A stretch of DNA of 64,000 bases, from contig CAVPQK010000015.1 in NCBI GenBank assembly GCA_963707465.1, positions 1,736,001-1,800,000 on the forward strand, in the 5' to 3' direction. Positions 53,309 to 61,274 of the stretch are shown in pieces. A program made the translations under genes and the position numbers. Every line of letters begins with the position of its first letter. Within the stretch, counting starts at the first letter, position 1. The DNA comes from Bog-159 sp963707465. GTDB taxonomy: Bacteria > Acidobacteriota > Terriglobia > Bryobacterales > Bryobacteraceae. Under the pieces are notes generated by a model, which worked only from the letters and a program-made list of their open reading frames with translations, searched no databases and was not told the DNA's origin.

Positions 53309-54811
53309 CTACCCCACCGGCCCGCCCCAATCCACGCTCCTCCGCAACGGCGCCTTCAACACCTTCCCGCCCGGATTGCGCGCCAGCGGCTCCTGCCGCA
53401 TCACCAAATATTGCGGAACTTTGAAATCCGCTAACCGCTCCCGCGCGAAAGCCAGAATATCGCTCACATCCGCCTTCGCGCCCGGCCGCACCACGATCAC
53501 CGCCCCCACTTTCTCGCCCATCATCTCATCCGGCACGCCCACCACCGCCACCTCGTACACGGCGGGGTGCGCGGCCAGCGCGCTCTCCACCTCCACGCAA
53601 TAAACGTTCTCGCCCCCGCGGTTGATCATGTCCTTCTTGCGGTCCACGATCTGGACGAAGCCCTCAGCATCGATCCGTGCCAGATCGCCCGTGTGCAGCC
53701 AGCCATCCACGAAGGTCTGCGCCGTGGCTTCCGGCTTGTTCCAATATCCCTTCACCACGTTCGGACCGCGCACCAGCAGTTCGCCCACGCCGCTCTGCGC
53801 GTCCTCCTCAAATAGCTTCAGGTCCACCACCGGCGCGGCGAATCCGACCGAATCGGGCCGCGTCCGCGCGTAGTCGTGTGGCAGAAAAGTGGCCACCGAC
53901 GTGGTCTCTGTGAGGCCAAATCCATTGCCCACGCGCGCTTCCGGAAAAGCTTGCGTGATGCGGCCCACCAGCGCGGGCGCAATCGGCGCGCCGCCATACA
54001 TCACCCACTTGACGCCCCGCACATCGATATCGCCGAAGTTCGGCTGGCTCAAAGCCAGCCAGTAAATGGCGGGCACCGACACCAGCAGATTGATTCGCTC
54101 GGCGCCGATCGCCGCCAGAAACCCCTGCACGTTGAACGTTGGCATAATGACCGTCGTCCCCCCCATTTCGCAGGTGGGCAAAAGCTGGCTGTTGCATCCC
54201 GTCACATGGAACAGCGGCACCGAGACGAGATTGCGGATGCTTCCATCGCCGGGCAGCGTCATGATGCGGCGGCAGGTCTCGGTGTTCGCCAGGAAGCCTT
54301 CCTGCGTGGTCATGGCGCCCTTGGGGAAGCCTGTGGTGCCGCTGGTGTAGAAGATGGCGGCCACGTCCCGCGGAGTCCAGTGCCCGGTGACGAACGGCGG
54401 GCCATCCGGCAGCGCTTGTCCAGGAAGGAAGGTGAACGCGGCGCCGGAATCGGAGATTACGTAGGCCACTTCCGGTTCGCTGAACCGCGTGTTGACGGGC
54501 ACCACGATGCCGCCGGCCATTTGCGTGCCGAAGAAAGCGATGCACCAGGCTAGGCCGTTCGGCAGCCGAATCGCGACCCGGTCGCCCGAGCGAAGGCCTT
54601 GCCTGTGCAGCCCGCCGGCCACGCGCGCGGAGCGGTCCCAAAGTTGACGATAAGTGACGCGTCTGCCGCCCAGTTCGACAATGGCCTCGCCTTGCGGCGT
54701 CTTCTCCACGGAAACCCTGAGCATCTCGACCACCGAGGCTGGACGGCCGTCGTAGCGCGCGATGCCGTCGCTGCCGCGCGTGATGCCGTGCTCGCCGAAC
54801 GGGCGAATCAT
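53309..54811 (-). CDS. Acyl-CoA synthetase / AMP-dependent ligase
   Basis: ANL-superfamily ligase of 500 residues that activates a carboxylic acid to acyl-AMP and then acyl-CoA. Motifs: P-loop IFYTSGTTGFPKGAM near residue 153; YGGAPIAPALVG; NGFGLTETTSVATF (A5); GELLVRGPNVVKGYW; DGWLHTGDLARIDAEGFVQI (A7); DRKKDMINRGGENVY (A8 hinge); catalytic Lys in ARNPGGKVLKAPLR near the end. The stretch before the P-loop (residues 120-150) is shorter than usual. Its ATG overlaps the phosphotriesterase-like stop (TGATG). The two together suggest activation and processing of an aromatic or fatty acid, but substrate is unknown. Its 3' end borders, and was apparently copied into, the tandem array. Confidence 0.9.
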   Translation of the reverse strand: MIRPFGEHGITRGSDGIARYDGRPASVVEMLRVSVEKTPQGEAIVELGGRRVTYRQLWDRSARVAGGLHRQGLRSGDRVAIRLPNGLAWCIAFFGTQMAGGIVVPVNTRFSEPEVAYVISDSGAAFTFLPGQALPDGPPFVTGHWTPRDVAAIFYTSGTTGFPKGAMTTQEGFLANTETCRRIMTLPGDGSIRNLVSVPLFHVTGCNSQLLPTCEMGGTTVIMPTFNVQGFLAAIGAERINLLVSVPAIYWLALSQPNFGDIDVRGVKWVMYGGAPIAPALVGRITQAFPEARVGNGFGLTETTSVATFLPHDYARTRPDSVGFAAPVVDLKLFEEDAQSGVGELLVRGPNVVKGYWNKPEATAQTFVDGWLHTGDLARIDAEGFVQIVDRKKDMINRGGENVYCVEVESALAAHPAVYEVAVVGVPDEMMGEKVGAVIVVRPGAKADVSDILAFARERLADFKVPQYLVMRQEPLARNPGGKVLKAPLRRSVDWGGPVG

Positions 54812-55785
54812 CAGTACGCCCCCTGCCTTTCGAATATCCGCCGCGGATTCTCCACCAGCATCGTATCGATCTGCGCATCCGTCACGCCGCGCGCCCGCAA
54901 AGCGGGAAGCACCTCTTTATGAATATGCCGGTAATGCCAGTTCGGCAGCATCGGCGCGGCGCGCCCCGGAATCCAATCGTTGAAACACGCCGCATCGTGC
55001 GAAAGCACCATCTTATCCGCGTGGCCTCGTTCGCACATGCGCACCACCGTGTCCACGCGCTCCTCAAATGGCAGCACCATGTCGATGCCAAACCGGTCCA
55101 TGCCAAGGTAAGATCCGGGCGCGATCAGCTCTTCCAGGTACCCAATATCGGTGGTGTCCCCGGAGTGGCCGATCACCACGCGCGATAAATCCACGCCCTC
55201 CTGCTCGAAGATCCGCTGCTGTTCCAGCCCGCGGCGTGTGGCCGCGTGCGTGTGCGTCGAAATCGGCACGCCGGTGCGGCGATGCGCCTGCGCCACCGCC
55301 CGCAACACGCGCTCCACTCCGGGCGTCACGCCGGGTTGATCGGTGGCGCACTTGAGCATGGCCGCGCGTACGCCGGTGCCCGCGATGCCCTCTTCGATGT
55401 CCCGCACGAACATCTCGACCATGGGCTCCGGACCGTCCAATATCGTCCCGGGGCCCTGGAAGTGAAAATGGAACGGCAGATCGTTGTAAGTATAGACGCC
55501 GGTCGCCACCACAATCCGCAGCGGCGTCAGCGCGGCCACCCGCTGGATGCGCGGGATGTACCGCCCCAGGCCGATCACGGTCAGGTCCACGATCGTCTGC
55601 ACTCCCAACTGGTAAAGTTCGTTCAGCCGCGCAGCCGCATCCGCGATGCGCTGCTCTTCGTCGCCCCAGATATCCGGATAGTTCTGCAGGATCTCGGTGG
55701 AAAGCACGAAAACGTGTTCGTGCATCAGGGTGACCCCGAGTTCCGCCGTATCGAGGGGTCCCTGCACTGTGTGGATGCGGGCCAT
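54811..55785 (-). CDS. Phosphotriesterase-like amidohydrolase (PTE/PHP family)
   Basis: Binuclear-metal TIM-barrel hydrolase of 324 residues in the phosphotriesterase-related/lactonase group. Metal ligands: HEHVF (His 22, His 24), the probable carboxylated Lys 145 in AAMLKCATDQPG, His in PISTHTHAATRRG, His in VVIGHSGDTTD and Asp in VLSHDAACF. The family includes lactonases and N-acyl-homoserine lactonases as well as organophosphate hydrolases, so lactonase activity is the most likely. Start at 55785 (MARIHTVQGP) is six bases after TATACT; a longer frame runs into the hairpin repeat. Coupled to the acyl-CoA synthetase that follows. Confidence 0.9.
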   Translation of the reverse strand: MARIHTVQGPLDTAELGVTLMHEHVFVLSTEILQNYPDIWGDEEQRIADAAARLNELYQLGVQTIVDLTVIGLGRYIPRIQRVAALTPLRIVVATGVYTYNDLPFHFHFQGPGTILDGPEPMVEMFVRDIEEGIAGTGVRAAMLKCATDQPGVTPGVERVLRAVAQAHRRTGVPISTHTHAATRRGLEQQRIFEQEGVDLSRVVIGHSGDTTDIGYLEELIAPGSYLGMDRFGIDMVLPFEERVDTVVRMCERGHADKMVLSHDAACFNDWIPGRAAPMLPNWHYRHIHKEVLPALRARGVTDAQIDTMLVENPRRIFERQGAY

Positions 55786-55791
55786 CCGCGT

Positions 55792-55797
55792 AGTATA
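55792..55797 (-). promoter_or_regulatory. -10-like hexamer TATACT, leaderless start of the PTE-like gene
   Basis: TATACT on the minus strand ends six bases before the ATG at 55785; no Shine-Dalgarno. A hairpin element starts 13 bases further upstream. Confidence 0.45.
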
Positions 55798-55807
55798 TCG
55801 CGGTAGC

Positions 55808-56548
55808 TCAGTGGGGCAGGCGCCCCGCCTGCGCCCGAAGCTGCGCCGCAGACATATGCACTTCCCCATCCACCGCAAACCACAGCCGCCCATCCTTGCC
55901 GCTCACGAACCGCGCGCTCCCCAGCGTGGCCACAGCCGCAGCCTCCGGCGGCAGCGCCGATTTCAGATCCAGCCCCTTTCGAATCGACCCCTCCACGCTG
56001 CTCGCGATCTTTTCCTTCACGGTCGTCCCCAGCGAACCGGATCGCAATAACTCCCCCAACGACCCATCGGCGTCTATTTTCTGCACCTCCGGCGCCATCG
56101 CGATCCCGCCCGCTCCGGCCGACGGCGTCAATTTCACCGCAATCACGGCGTTGCCGCCCACCAGCCTCTTCACCATCTCCCGCCCGAACGCCTTGGCGCA
56201 GGCGAAACGCTCGTAATGCACGTGGGCAGTCAGGATCGCCGCCGGAGAAGCCGGGGCGAGCGTGGCGCTCTCCACCGAGAGCCTCTCGCCGCAGCGGTCC
56301 GAGCGCTCCAGTTGGGACGCCAGCAGCGCGCCGATGTTGTCCTGCAGATCGCTTAGGTCCGCGGTCAATGCCAGCCTGAATGGTCCCTGAGCGCTGCTCG
56401 AAACGGCTCCCCACGCCGTGATCTTCACCGCCTGGCCCTTTACATCAAGCGAGGCCGTGGCCGGCGGAATCTTGAATTCGAGATCTTCCGCCCAGCCTTG
56501 CGCGGCCAAGATCGGCGCGAGACAACACATCAAGTGAAACCGCATCAA
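55808..56548 (-). CDS. Secreted hypothetical protein
   Basis: A 246-residue protein with a signal peptide (MMRFHLMCCLAPILAAQGWA). The mature part is mostly beta-strand-like with conserved-looking segments DLEFKIPPATASLDVKGQAV, FRLALTADLSDLQDNIGALL and CGERLSVESATLAPASPAAI, and ends in a basic tail. No family recognised; the pattern resembles periplasmic lipid- or hydrophobic-ligand-binding proteins, which is a guess. The last residues (AQAGRLPH) and stop codon are encoded by the hairpin element at 55811-55835, so the C-terminus appears to be repeat-derived. Confidence 0.65.
   Translation of the reverse strand: MMRFHLMCCLAPILAAQGWAEDLEFKIPPATASLDVKGQAVKITAWGAVSSSAQGPFRLALTADLSDLQDNIGALLASQLERSDRCGERLSVESATLAPASPAAILTAHVHYERFACAKAFGREMVKRLVGGNAVIAVKLTPSAGAGGIAMAPEVQKIDADGSLGELLRSGSLGTTVKEKIASSVEGSIRKGLDLKSALPPEAAAVATLGSARFVSGKDGRLWFAVDGEVHMSAAQLRAQAGRLPH
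55811..55835. repeat. Hairpin element, GTGGGGCAGGC type, overlapping a gene 3' end
   Basis: GGGGCAGGCGCCCCGCCTGC is an inverted repeat of the same family as 26185, 33827 and 49096. It contains the last codons of the secreted protein gene read on the minus strand. Confidence 0.7.
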
Positions 56549-56578
56549 GTCCAGTGGACGCTGCGGCTGGCTGCCCAG

Positions 56579-57043
56579 TTACGATCTTGTCGCGCGCGCT
56601 CGCCGCTGCAGTTCCTCGTCGGATACGTCTTCCTTATGCGTAGCGAAGTACCAGCAGTGCCCGAATGGGTCTTCGAACCCGCCGCTCCGGTCCCCGTAGA
56701 ACTGATCCGCCACCGGCCGCAGCACCTTCGCGCCCGCGGCCTCCGCCTGCGCCGCCAGCGCATCCACATCTTCCACGTAAAGATGGATGTGCACCGGCGT
56801 GCCGCCCAGCGTCCGCGGACCCAGGAAGTTGATCTCCGGATGCTCGTCCGCCATCATAATCTTGGCCTTGCCAATCACGATTTCCGCGTGGCTGATCCTG
56901 CCGTCCGGCCCGGGTATCCGCAGCGTCTCCGTCGCGCCGAATGCCTTCTTGTAGAACTCGATGGCGTCGGCCGCCCCCTTGATCGCCAGGTACGGAGTCG
57001 CGCCCTCGGAACCCTCTGGTATTGCTTTCACAGTATGTGCCAT
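56579..57043 (-). CDS. VOC/glyoxalase-fold protein (PhnB-like)
   Basis: A 154-residue member of the vicinal oxygen chelate superfamily, PhnB/YdhR-like subgroup: GATPYLAIKGAADAIEFYKK, AFGATETLRIPGPDGRISHA, IVIGKAKIMMADEHPEINFL, VHIHLYVEDVDALAAQAEAA and the C-terminal DRSGGFEDPFGHCWYFATHK. Two paired beta-alpha-beta-beta-beta modules are evident. The enzymatic role is unassigned; the metal-ligand pattern (His, Glu) is only partly classical. Start at 57043 (MAHTVKAIPEG) is chosen because the longer frame overlaps the AraC gene and a dispersed repeat. TACAAT lies about 30 bases upstream. Confidence 0.85.
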   Translation of the reverse strand: MAHTVKAIPEGSEGATPYLAIKGAADAIEFYKKAFGATETLRIPGPDGRISHAEIVIGKAKIMMADEHPEINFLGPRTLGGTPVHIHLYVEDVDALAAQAEAAGAKVLRPVADQFYGDRSGGFEDPFGHCWYFATHKEDVSDEELQRRARATRS

Positions 57044-57108
57044 GCATCCATTGTCGGCGAACCCAACCCGGAGCGTATTGTACAAAATTGAAGGGCCGGC
57101 TTTCTTGT

Positions 57109-57143
57109 TTTTATCTGCGTTAATCTGCGTTAATCTGCGGCGA
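57109..57143. repeat. Short copy of the ATCTGCGTTA dispersed repeat
   Basis: TTTTTATCTGCGTTA, ATCTGCGTTA and ATCTGCGGCG: the same three 10-base iterations as in the long element, here with TTA instead of TTC. Located between the VOC and AraC genes. Confidence 0.7.
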
Positions 57144-57159
57144 ATAAGGGGTTTTGCAG

Positions 57160-57981
57160 TCACTCGATCAGCGGCACATGATTCAGATGTTCCGTCCGTC
57201 CCGCCATGTACGTCGACGGATTGATCCCCGAAAACGCCCGAAAGTCGCGAATGAAATGCGCCTGGTCGAAATAACCGCAATCCGCCGCCACTGCCGCCCA
57301 CTCCACCGTCCGCCCCGTGCCGATCCGCCGCAGCACGCGTTGGAATCGCCGCACGCGGCAAAATAGCTTTGGCGTGAGCCCCACTTCATCGCTGAACACC
57401 TGTATGAACCGCTTGGCGCTCAGCCCGATCTGCCCGGTCACGTCCGCGATCATGCGTGAGTGCGGCGCGCCGCGAAACTCCTGCAGCGCGAACGCCACGG
57501 CCGGATGCCGCTCCAGCCGGTCGGCCGCCCGCTCCAGCAAAGCCTGTTCCAGCACCCGCAGCCTGGACTCTGCCGAGCCCGCCTCCAGCAACCGTTCCCG
57601 CAACTGGTTCGCCAGCCGGCCCCACAAATCCTCCAGCGACACCAGCATGTTGCGCAGCTCCCCCGCCGGCAAATCGAAAAACGGAAAAGCGCCTCCCGGT
57701 TTGAAGTGTACGCCGGCCACCGAATGCTGTTCCGCCGTATCGATCACGAAGAATTCCGAATGCGCCCCCACCATGATCGACCCGCGCAGCGTCCGGAATT
57801 CCTCGGGCTTGTGCGGATCGTACACCCGCGTCAGGTCCTCATTGAGGTTGATCACCAGTTCCATGGATCCGTCCGGCAGCAACCGCTCCTTCTTATGCGG
57901 CTGTTGGTACCCTTCGTACAACCAGAGCAATGCCACGAAATCCGATAGCGGCGGCGCGGGAACGTAGCGATAGGACGGCAT
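57160..57981 (-). CDS. AraC-family transcriptional regulator (DUF6597 N-terminus)
   Basis: A 273-residue regulator. The N-terminal ligand/dimer part (YVPAPPLSDFVALLWLYEGY, LLPDGSMELVINLNEDLTRV, GVHFKPGGAFPFFDLPAGEL) fits the DUF6597 domain found in many AraC proteins. The C-terminal two helix-turn-helix repeats are IADVTGQIGLSAKRFIQVF and WAAVAADCGYFDQAHFIRDF followed by FSGINPSTYMAGR. It probably controls neighbouring genes on the same strand, the VOC protein being nearest downstream (117 bp). The beta-propeller gene ends only four bases upstream, so the regulator may be cotranscribed with it. Confidence 0.9.
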   Translation of the reverse strand: MPSYRYVPAPPLSDFVALLWLYEGYQQPHKKERLLPDGSMELVINLNEDLTRVYDPHKPEEFRTLRGSIMVGAHSEFFVIDTAEQHSVAGVHFKPGGAFPFFDLPAGELRNMLVSLEDLWGRLANQLRERLLEAGSAESRLRVLEQALLERAADRLERHPAVAFALQEFRGAPHSRMIADVTGQIGLSAKRFIQVFSDEVGLTPKLFCRVRRFQRVLRRIGTGRTVEWAAVAADCGYFDQAHFIRDFRAFSGINPSTYMAGRTEHLNHVPLIE

Positions 57982-57985
57982 CTGA

Positions 57986-59092
57986 TCAGCGGGCGCAGGC
58001 GGTCGTTGCCCGCACGCGTCCGCGCGGCGCGTAATGCGGGATCAAGGCTAGCGGAACACGCGCCAGCGTCAGGTTCCACTGGCCGGTCGCCAAAGCGCTT
58101 TCATGCAGAATGCTGCCCGTGCGGGCATTGATATCGAGCAGGCGCGGGCTGCCCGGCGTCTTCGCGGCGCCGGCGTCGATCACGTACAAATCGCCGCTAT
58201 CTGGACTCACCACCATTCGGTTCACATGCACCGACGGGGCCCTGTACTCGACGCCGCCCGTGGACGGGTGGATCACATACACGCCCCCGCGCGCCGCATC
58301 CGGACACGCGACCCGCCGGTCCACCTTGAAACCGAACGCTTCCGCCAGAAACAGTTCATCCGGCGCTCCCGCCAGCGCCAGCAAAACGGGTTCCCTGCAT
58401 CCGCCGTGCAGATCCGGCAGTTCGATTGGCCGGGCCGCCGAAAGCTCGCCGTTCTCCGCCCTCACGCTCCACAGCCAGCCCGTTCCGCGGTTCCCATCGC
58501 CGCCGTAGTTGAATAGGTAGAACCGGTCTCCAGCCCAGGTGCCTGTGATCGGTCCCAGCGGCTGCGGAATCCGGCGAACCGTCCCTTCCGCCGCTATATC
58601 GAAAATAGCCAGAGAAGGCTGGGGAGAATTCGTGACGCCGAACAGCCACCGGCCATCAGGGGAAGGTTGCAGGCTGTAAGCGCCCGGCGCTTTCATGGTG
58701 GAAACTCGGGCCAGATTGGCTGTATCGAACACATCCACGCCGCCTTTGCCCTGCGTGAAAAGAAAACGGCCATCCGGTGAAGGTGCGCCAAACAGCGCGG
58801 GCGTGGCCAGCAGGCACATCCCCCGCGTGCCCAGATCCAGTGAGTACAGGCCGAAAGAGTCAGCCGTCTTTTCTTCGGCCTTGGCAATGTAAAGTCGGCG
58901 GCCATCCGGGCTGGCGGCCACGCTTTCAATGCGCTGGCCGGCGCCGATGCCAAGGGTGCCCAGTGGCGACAGTGCGGCATCGAAGAAGTCTATCCGCCCG
59001 GCGTGATCCGTGGCCAGCACCACCAGGGGATCTTCGGCGAAAGCGGCCGCAACCGCGAGCGTCAGCAGCGGGAATACGAAGAATCGGCGCAT
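57986..59092 (-). CDS. Secreted YncE/lactonase-like beta-propeller protein
   Basis: A 368-residue exported protein (MRRFFVFPLLTLAVAAAFAE). It contains repeated propeller blades with SPDGRRLYIAKAEE, APSPDGRFLFTQGKGGVDVF, QPSPDGRWLFGVTNS and VVSPDSGDLYVIDAG, the pattern of YVTN/YncE and 6-phosphogluconolactonase-like seven-bladed propellers. No catalytic motif can be assigned. GGGGAG lies just before the ATG. It ends four bases before the AraC gene and starts eight bases after the FecR/DUF6600 stop, so the three may be an operon reading FecR protein, propeller, AraC. Confidence 0.8.
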   Translation of the reverse strand: MRRFFVFPLLTLAVAAAFAEDPLVVLATDHAGRIDFFDAALSPLGTLGIGAGQRIESVAASPDGRRLYIAKAEEKTADSFGLYSLDLGTRGMCLLATPALFGAPSPDGRFLFTQGKGGVDVFDTANLARVSTMKAPGAYSLQPSPDGRWLFGVTNSPQPSLAIFDIAAEGTVRRIPQPLGPITGTWAGDRFYLFNYGGDGNRGTGWLWSVRAENGELSAARPIELPDLHGGCREPVLLALAGAPDELFLAEAFGFKVDRRVACPDAARGGVYVIHPSTGGVEYRAPSVHVNRMVVSPDSGDLYVIDAGAAKTPGSPRLLDINARTGSILHESALATGQWNLTLARVPLALIPHYAPRGRVRATTACAR

Positions 59093-59100
59093 AGCTCCCC

Positions 59101-60597
59101 CTACTTCACCGGCTTATCCGGTTCCGGCGCTTTCGGCTTGGACGGAACTGGCGGCGGTGGCGAAACCGGCTTCGGCGGGTTCTTCGCCGTCGTCACAGGC
59201 GCCTTGGATCCCGGCGGGTACACCACGATGATCCCCGTGTAGACCGGCACGGGGACGTCCACTTCCACCGGAACCTCCTCCGTCGGCCCCTGCACCGTCT
59301 GCACGATGACCACCGGGGGCTCCGCGGGTGGTCCGTTCGAATAAGCCTCGTCGGGCGCTGGGCTCTGCGGCGCTTCAGCCGGCGAACCGTCTAACGCCGC
59401 GTCGGTTGCCACGGACACCTCGCGCGTCGCGCCGGCGCGCAACGGCGGGCGGAACGCATCCAGACGCGCCGCCGGGAATGGCGGTGACGCCAGCGCCTGC
59501 GCGAAGACCGCCGTGGCCAGCGGCTCCCGGGGCCGCGCCGCAAATCCCGTCGGGTCGATTTCGAGCGATTCCGGCGCGTAGCCGGCATAGGTCGTGTTGG
59601 CGTTCGAATACAGGTGCGGCGCATCCGGCGGCATCCAGTTCTCGCCCGGCGCCAGCGCTCCCCAGCCCACCAGTTTCGCGCTCTTCAGCCAGTACACATC
59701 GCCCGGCTTGAATACCGCGCTTGCGCCCGGAGCCCACATCCAGCCCGCGCCCTCCTGTTGCATCCAGCGGCCGTAATGATAGGGCAGCCAGCCCCACTGA
59801 TCGTCGCTGATCCAGGTGTAGCCCAAACCGTCGTACCAGCGCCACTTGCCGTTGCGGAAAGGCGCCCAGCCCGTAGGCGCTTTGGGCTTCCAGACCGAGC
59901 CCAACTCCGCCGATTCGATCCACGCCCCGTAGGCATCCAGGTCGGCGATCCCATAGCCGAGCCCCGGCACGTGCGCCGCCGAGGCGGTCGAAGCCAGCAC
60001 TTTGTCGCGCTCTTCCGACCAGCGGTCAGTCTCCAGCGGCGGAATCTCGCGGTTAATGAAGAAGCGCTCCGGATGCTGCGCGTCTACCTTCACCATCTGG
60101 CCCGCGGTCACATCGAACTCCGCGATGGTGGTCGAGAAGTGCGCCGTGCCTTCCGCCGTCGCGATCAGGCTCCAGGGATCGCGCGCTTCCACCCGCAGCC
60201 GGGCGGCTTGATGGATGGTTGCCTGCGCTCCCGGCACCGCCACGACCAGGGAATCCTTGCCCGCGGCTGCGCCCGTGAGATAGGCCAGTCCGTGGTCCAG
60301 GGAGATCAGCGTGATCCGCTGGCCGGTCGATAACCGCGTGTAATCGGAAAGCTCGGCCAGCGAATCGGGGCCCAGCCGTAAAACGCTGCCGTCGTCCAAT
60401 TCCACTTCCGCACGCGCGCCGCCTTCCGTGCGCAGCCACGACAACTCCCGCAGAGGCAGATTGCGGCGCGCGGGCTGCCAATCGTCGGCGGCCTGCAGTT
60501 GCACCTGCACGGCGCCATCGAAGTCCCCCATCCGGGCGTAGCGCGCCTGCCCGCCGCACAGAGCGGCAGGCAGCAGCCACAGGGCCACACGTTTCAT
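59101..60597 (-). CDS. FecR-domain protein with DUF6600 region and proline-rich tail
   Basis: A 498-residue exported protein (MKRVALWLLPAALCGGQARY). A FecR-like beta domain spans about residues 45-165 (TEGGARAEVELDDGSVLRLG; ITLISLDHGLAYLTGAAAGK; ARDPWSLIATAEGTAHFST). Residues about 215-330 match DUF6600, with many Trp/Tyr/Gly: WYDGLGYTWISDDQWGWLPY, HYGRWMQQEGAGWMWAPG. The last 110 residues are Pro/Glu/Val-rich and end in a PPKPVSPPPPVPSKPK-type tail, suggesting cell-wall or surface spanning. FecR here is unlikely to be an anti-sigma factor, since no membrane helix or sigma gene is linked. GGAGGA precedes the ATG by five bases. Function unknown. Confidence 0.85.
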   Translation of the reverse strand: MKRVALWLLPAALCGGQARYARMGDFDGAVQVQLQAADDWQPARRNLPLRELSWLRTEGGARAEVELDDGSVLRLGPDSLAELSDYTRLSTGQRITLISLDHGLAYLTGAAAGKDSLVVAVPGAQATIHQAARLRVEARDPWSLIATAEGTAHFSTTIAEFDVTAGQMVKVDAQHPERFFINREIPPLETDRWSEERDKVLASTASAAHVPGLGYGIADLDAYGAWIESAELGSVWKPKAPTGWAPFRNGKWRWYDGLGYTWISDDQWGWLPYHYGRWMQQEGAGWMWAPGASAVFKPGDVYWLKSAKLVGWGALAPGENWMPPDAPHLYSNANTTYAGYAPESLEIDPTGFAARPREPLATAVFAQALASPPFPAARLDAFRPPLRAGATREVSVATDAALDGSPAEAPQSPAPDEAYSNGPPAEPPVVIVQTVQGPTEEVPVEVDVPVPVYTGIIVVYPPGSKAPVTTAKNPPKPVSPPPPVPSKPKAPEPDKPVK

Positions 60598-60702
60598 GAG
60601 TCCTCCGGGTTGTCCACAAACTTTGACGCGGTGGGAAGCGCCTGCGTTTAGGGTACCGCAAAAAAGATGCAAACCTGGAACCAGGCGGCCGATAAGGTCA
60701 AC

Positions 60703-60879
60703 ATGACTATCAGCGCCAGCAATCCATACGTACACCAAGCCGCATACCAACCGCCCCCGGCAGCCTTAGCCAGGCACGCGGACGCAAACAAAGCGAATCC
60801 CCCTGAGGACACCGTCGAACTGAGCAGCGCGGCGAAGGCCGCCGCAGGCGACCTGGACCACGACGGCGACAGCCATTGA
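60703..60879 (+). CDS. Small protein with C-terminal DxDxDG calcium-binding-like motif
   Basis: 58 residues from ATG 60703 (MTISASNPYVHQAAYQPPPA), or 70 from ATG 60667. The C-terminus EDTVELSSAAKAAAGDLDHD then GDSH carries a DxDxDG loop like dockerin/EF-hand calcium sites. The mid part is polar. I recall similar small proteins ending in D-D-H-D-G-D-S-H from Solibacter relatives, function unknown. A degenerate copy of the last codons is repeated at 61163-61198 (GDVVHDGDRH), showing that the 3' end has been duplicated. AAGG lies seven bases before ATG 60703. Confidence 0.55.
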   Translation: MTISASNPYVHQAAYQPPPAALARHADANKANPPEDTVELSSAAKAAAGDLDHDGDSH

Positions 60880-60950
60880 TCGTGCGCCACTCGACCTGCT
60901 TCTATCGGCGTGCATCGGCGGTTAATTGTCTTTGCCTTTTAGGGCGCTGG
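60844..60950. repeat. Left copy of a duplicated segment (also at 61163-61275)
   Basis: GCAGGCGACnTGGnCCAnGA, then ATTGATCGTG, ATCGGCGTGCATCGGCGG and TTAATTGTCTTTGCCTTT occur in the same order at 61163-61275. It contains the end of the small EF-hand-like gene, a short form of the dispersed repeat, and the codons ALKGKDN-stop that also end the nucleoside hydrolase gene. Confidence 0.8.
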
Positions 60951-61002
60951 TACATCGTACAGATAGTTCTTTATATATCGACGCGCGGCCAAAATGACTC
61001 CT

Positions 61003-61077
61003 GTGGGGCGGGCAATTCTGCCCGCAGCCGGCTTTGGCCGCCTAAAAGGCGGCTGCGGCCAAGATTGGCCGCCCTCC
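61003..61077. repeat. Hairpin-rich intergenic element (GGGCGGGCAA type)
   Basis: GGGCGGGCAATTCTGCCCGC, AGCCGGCT, GCCGCCTAAAAGGCGGC and a right end GGCCAAGATTGGCCGCCCTCC. It combines the left half of 15751-15806 with the inverted right half of 27779-27836, so the two hairpin types are modules of one element. Confidence 0.8.
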
Positions 61078-61126
61078 GTTGCAACTGAATCGAGGATATT
61101 CCGTAAGGAACTATCCGTACGATGTA

Positions 61127-61274
61127 CTAGGTCCAGTCATCAGCCCGACAAACGTGTCGTAGGCAGGCGACGTGGTCCATGATGGCGACCGCCATTGATC
61201 GTGGCTGCTTCACCTGCCTTTATCGGCGTGCATCGGCGTGCATCGGCGGTTAATTGTCTTTGCCTTTCAGTGCC
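61127..61274. repeat. Duplicated 3' end of the nucleoside hydrolase gene plus spacer
   Basis: CTAGGTCCAGTCATCAGCCC followed by GACAAACGTGTCGTAG at 61127 is repeated as the same 20 bases and AATGAACATCTCGTAG at 61275, inside the nucleoside hydrolase gene, a period of 148 bases. The outer copy is a decayed fragment of the gene end. Confidence 0.8.

Noticed and set aside
51576..53603. 675-codon plus-strand frame with repeated 54-residue blocks
   Set aside because: It is produced by the 162-bp tandem array, whose length is divisible by three; the front part lies over queD in another frame.
57044..57361. N-terminal extension of the VOC frame
   Set aside because: Passes through a dispersed repeat and antisense-like composition inside the AraC gene.
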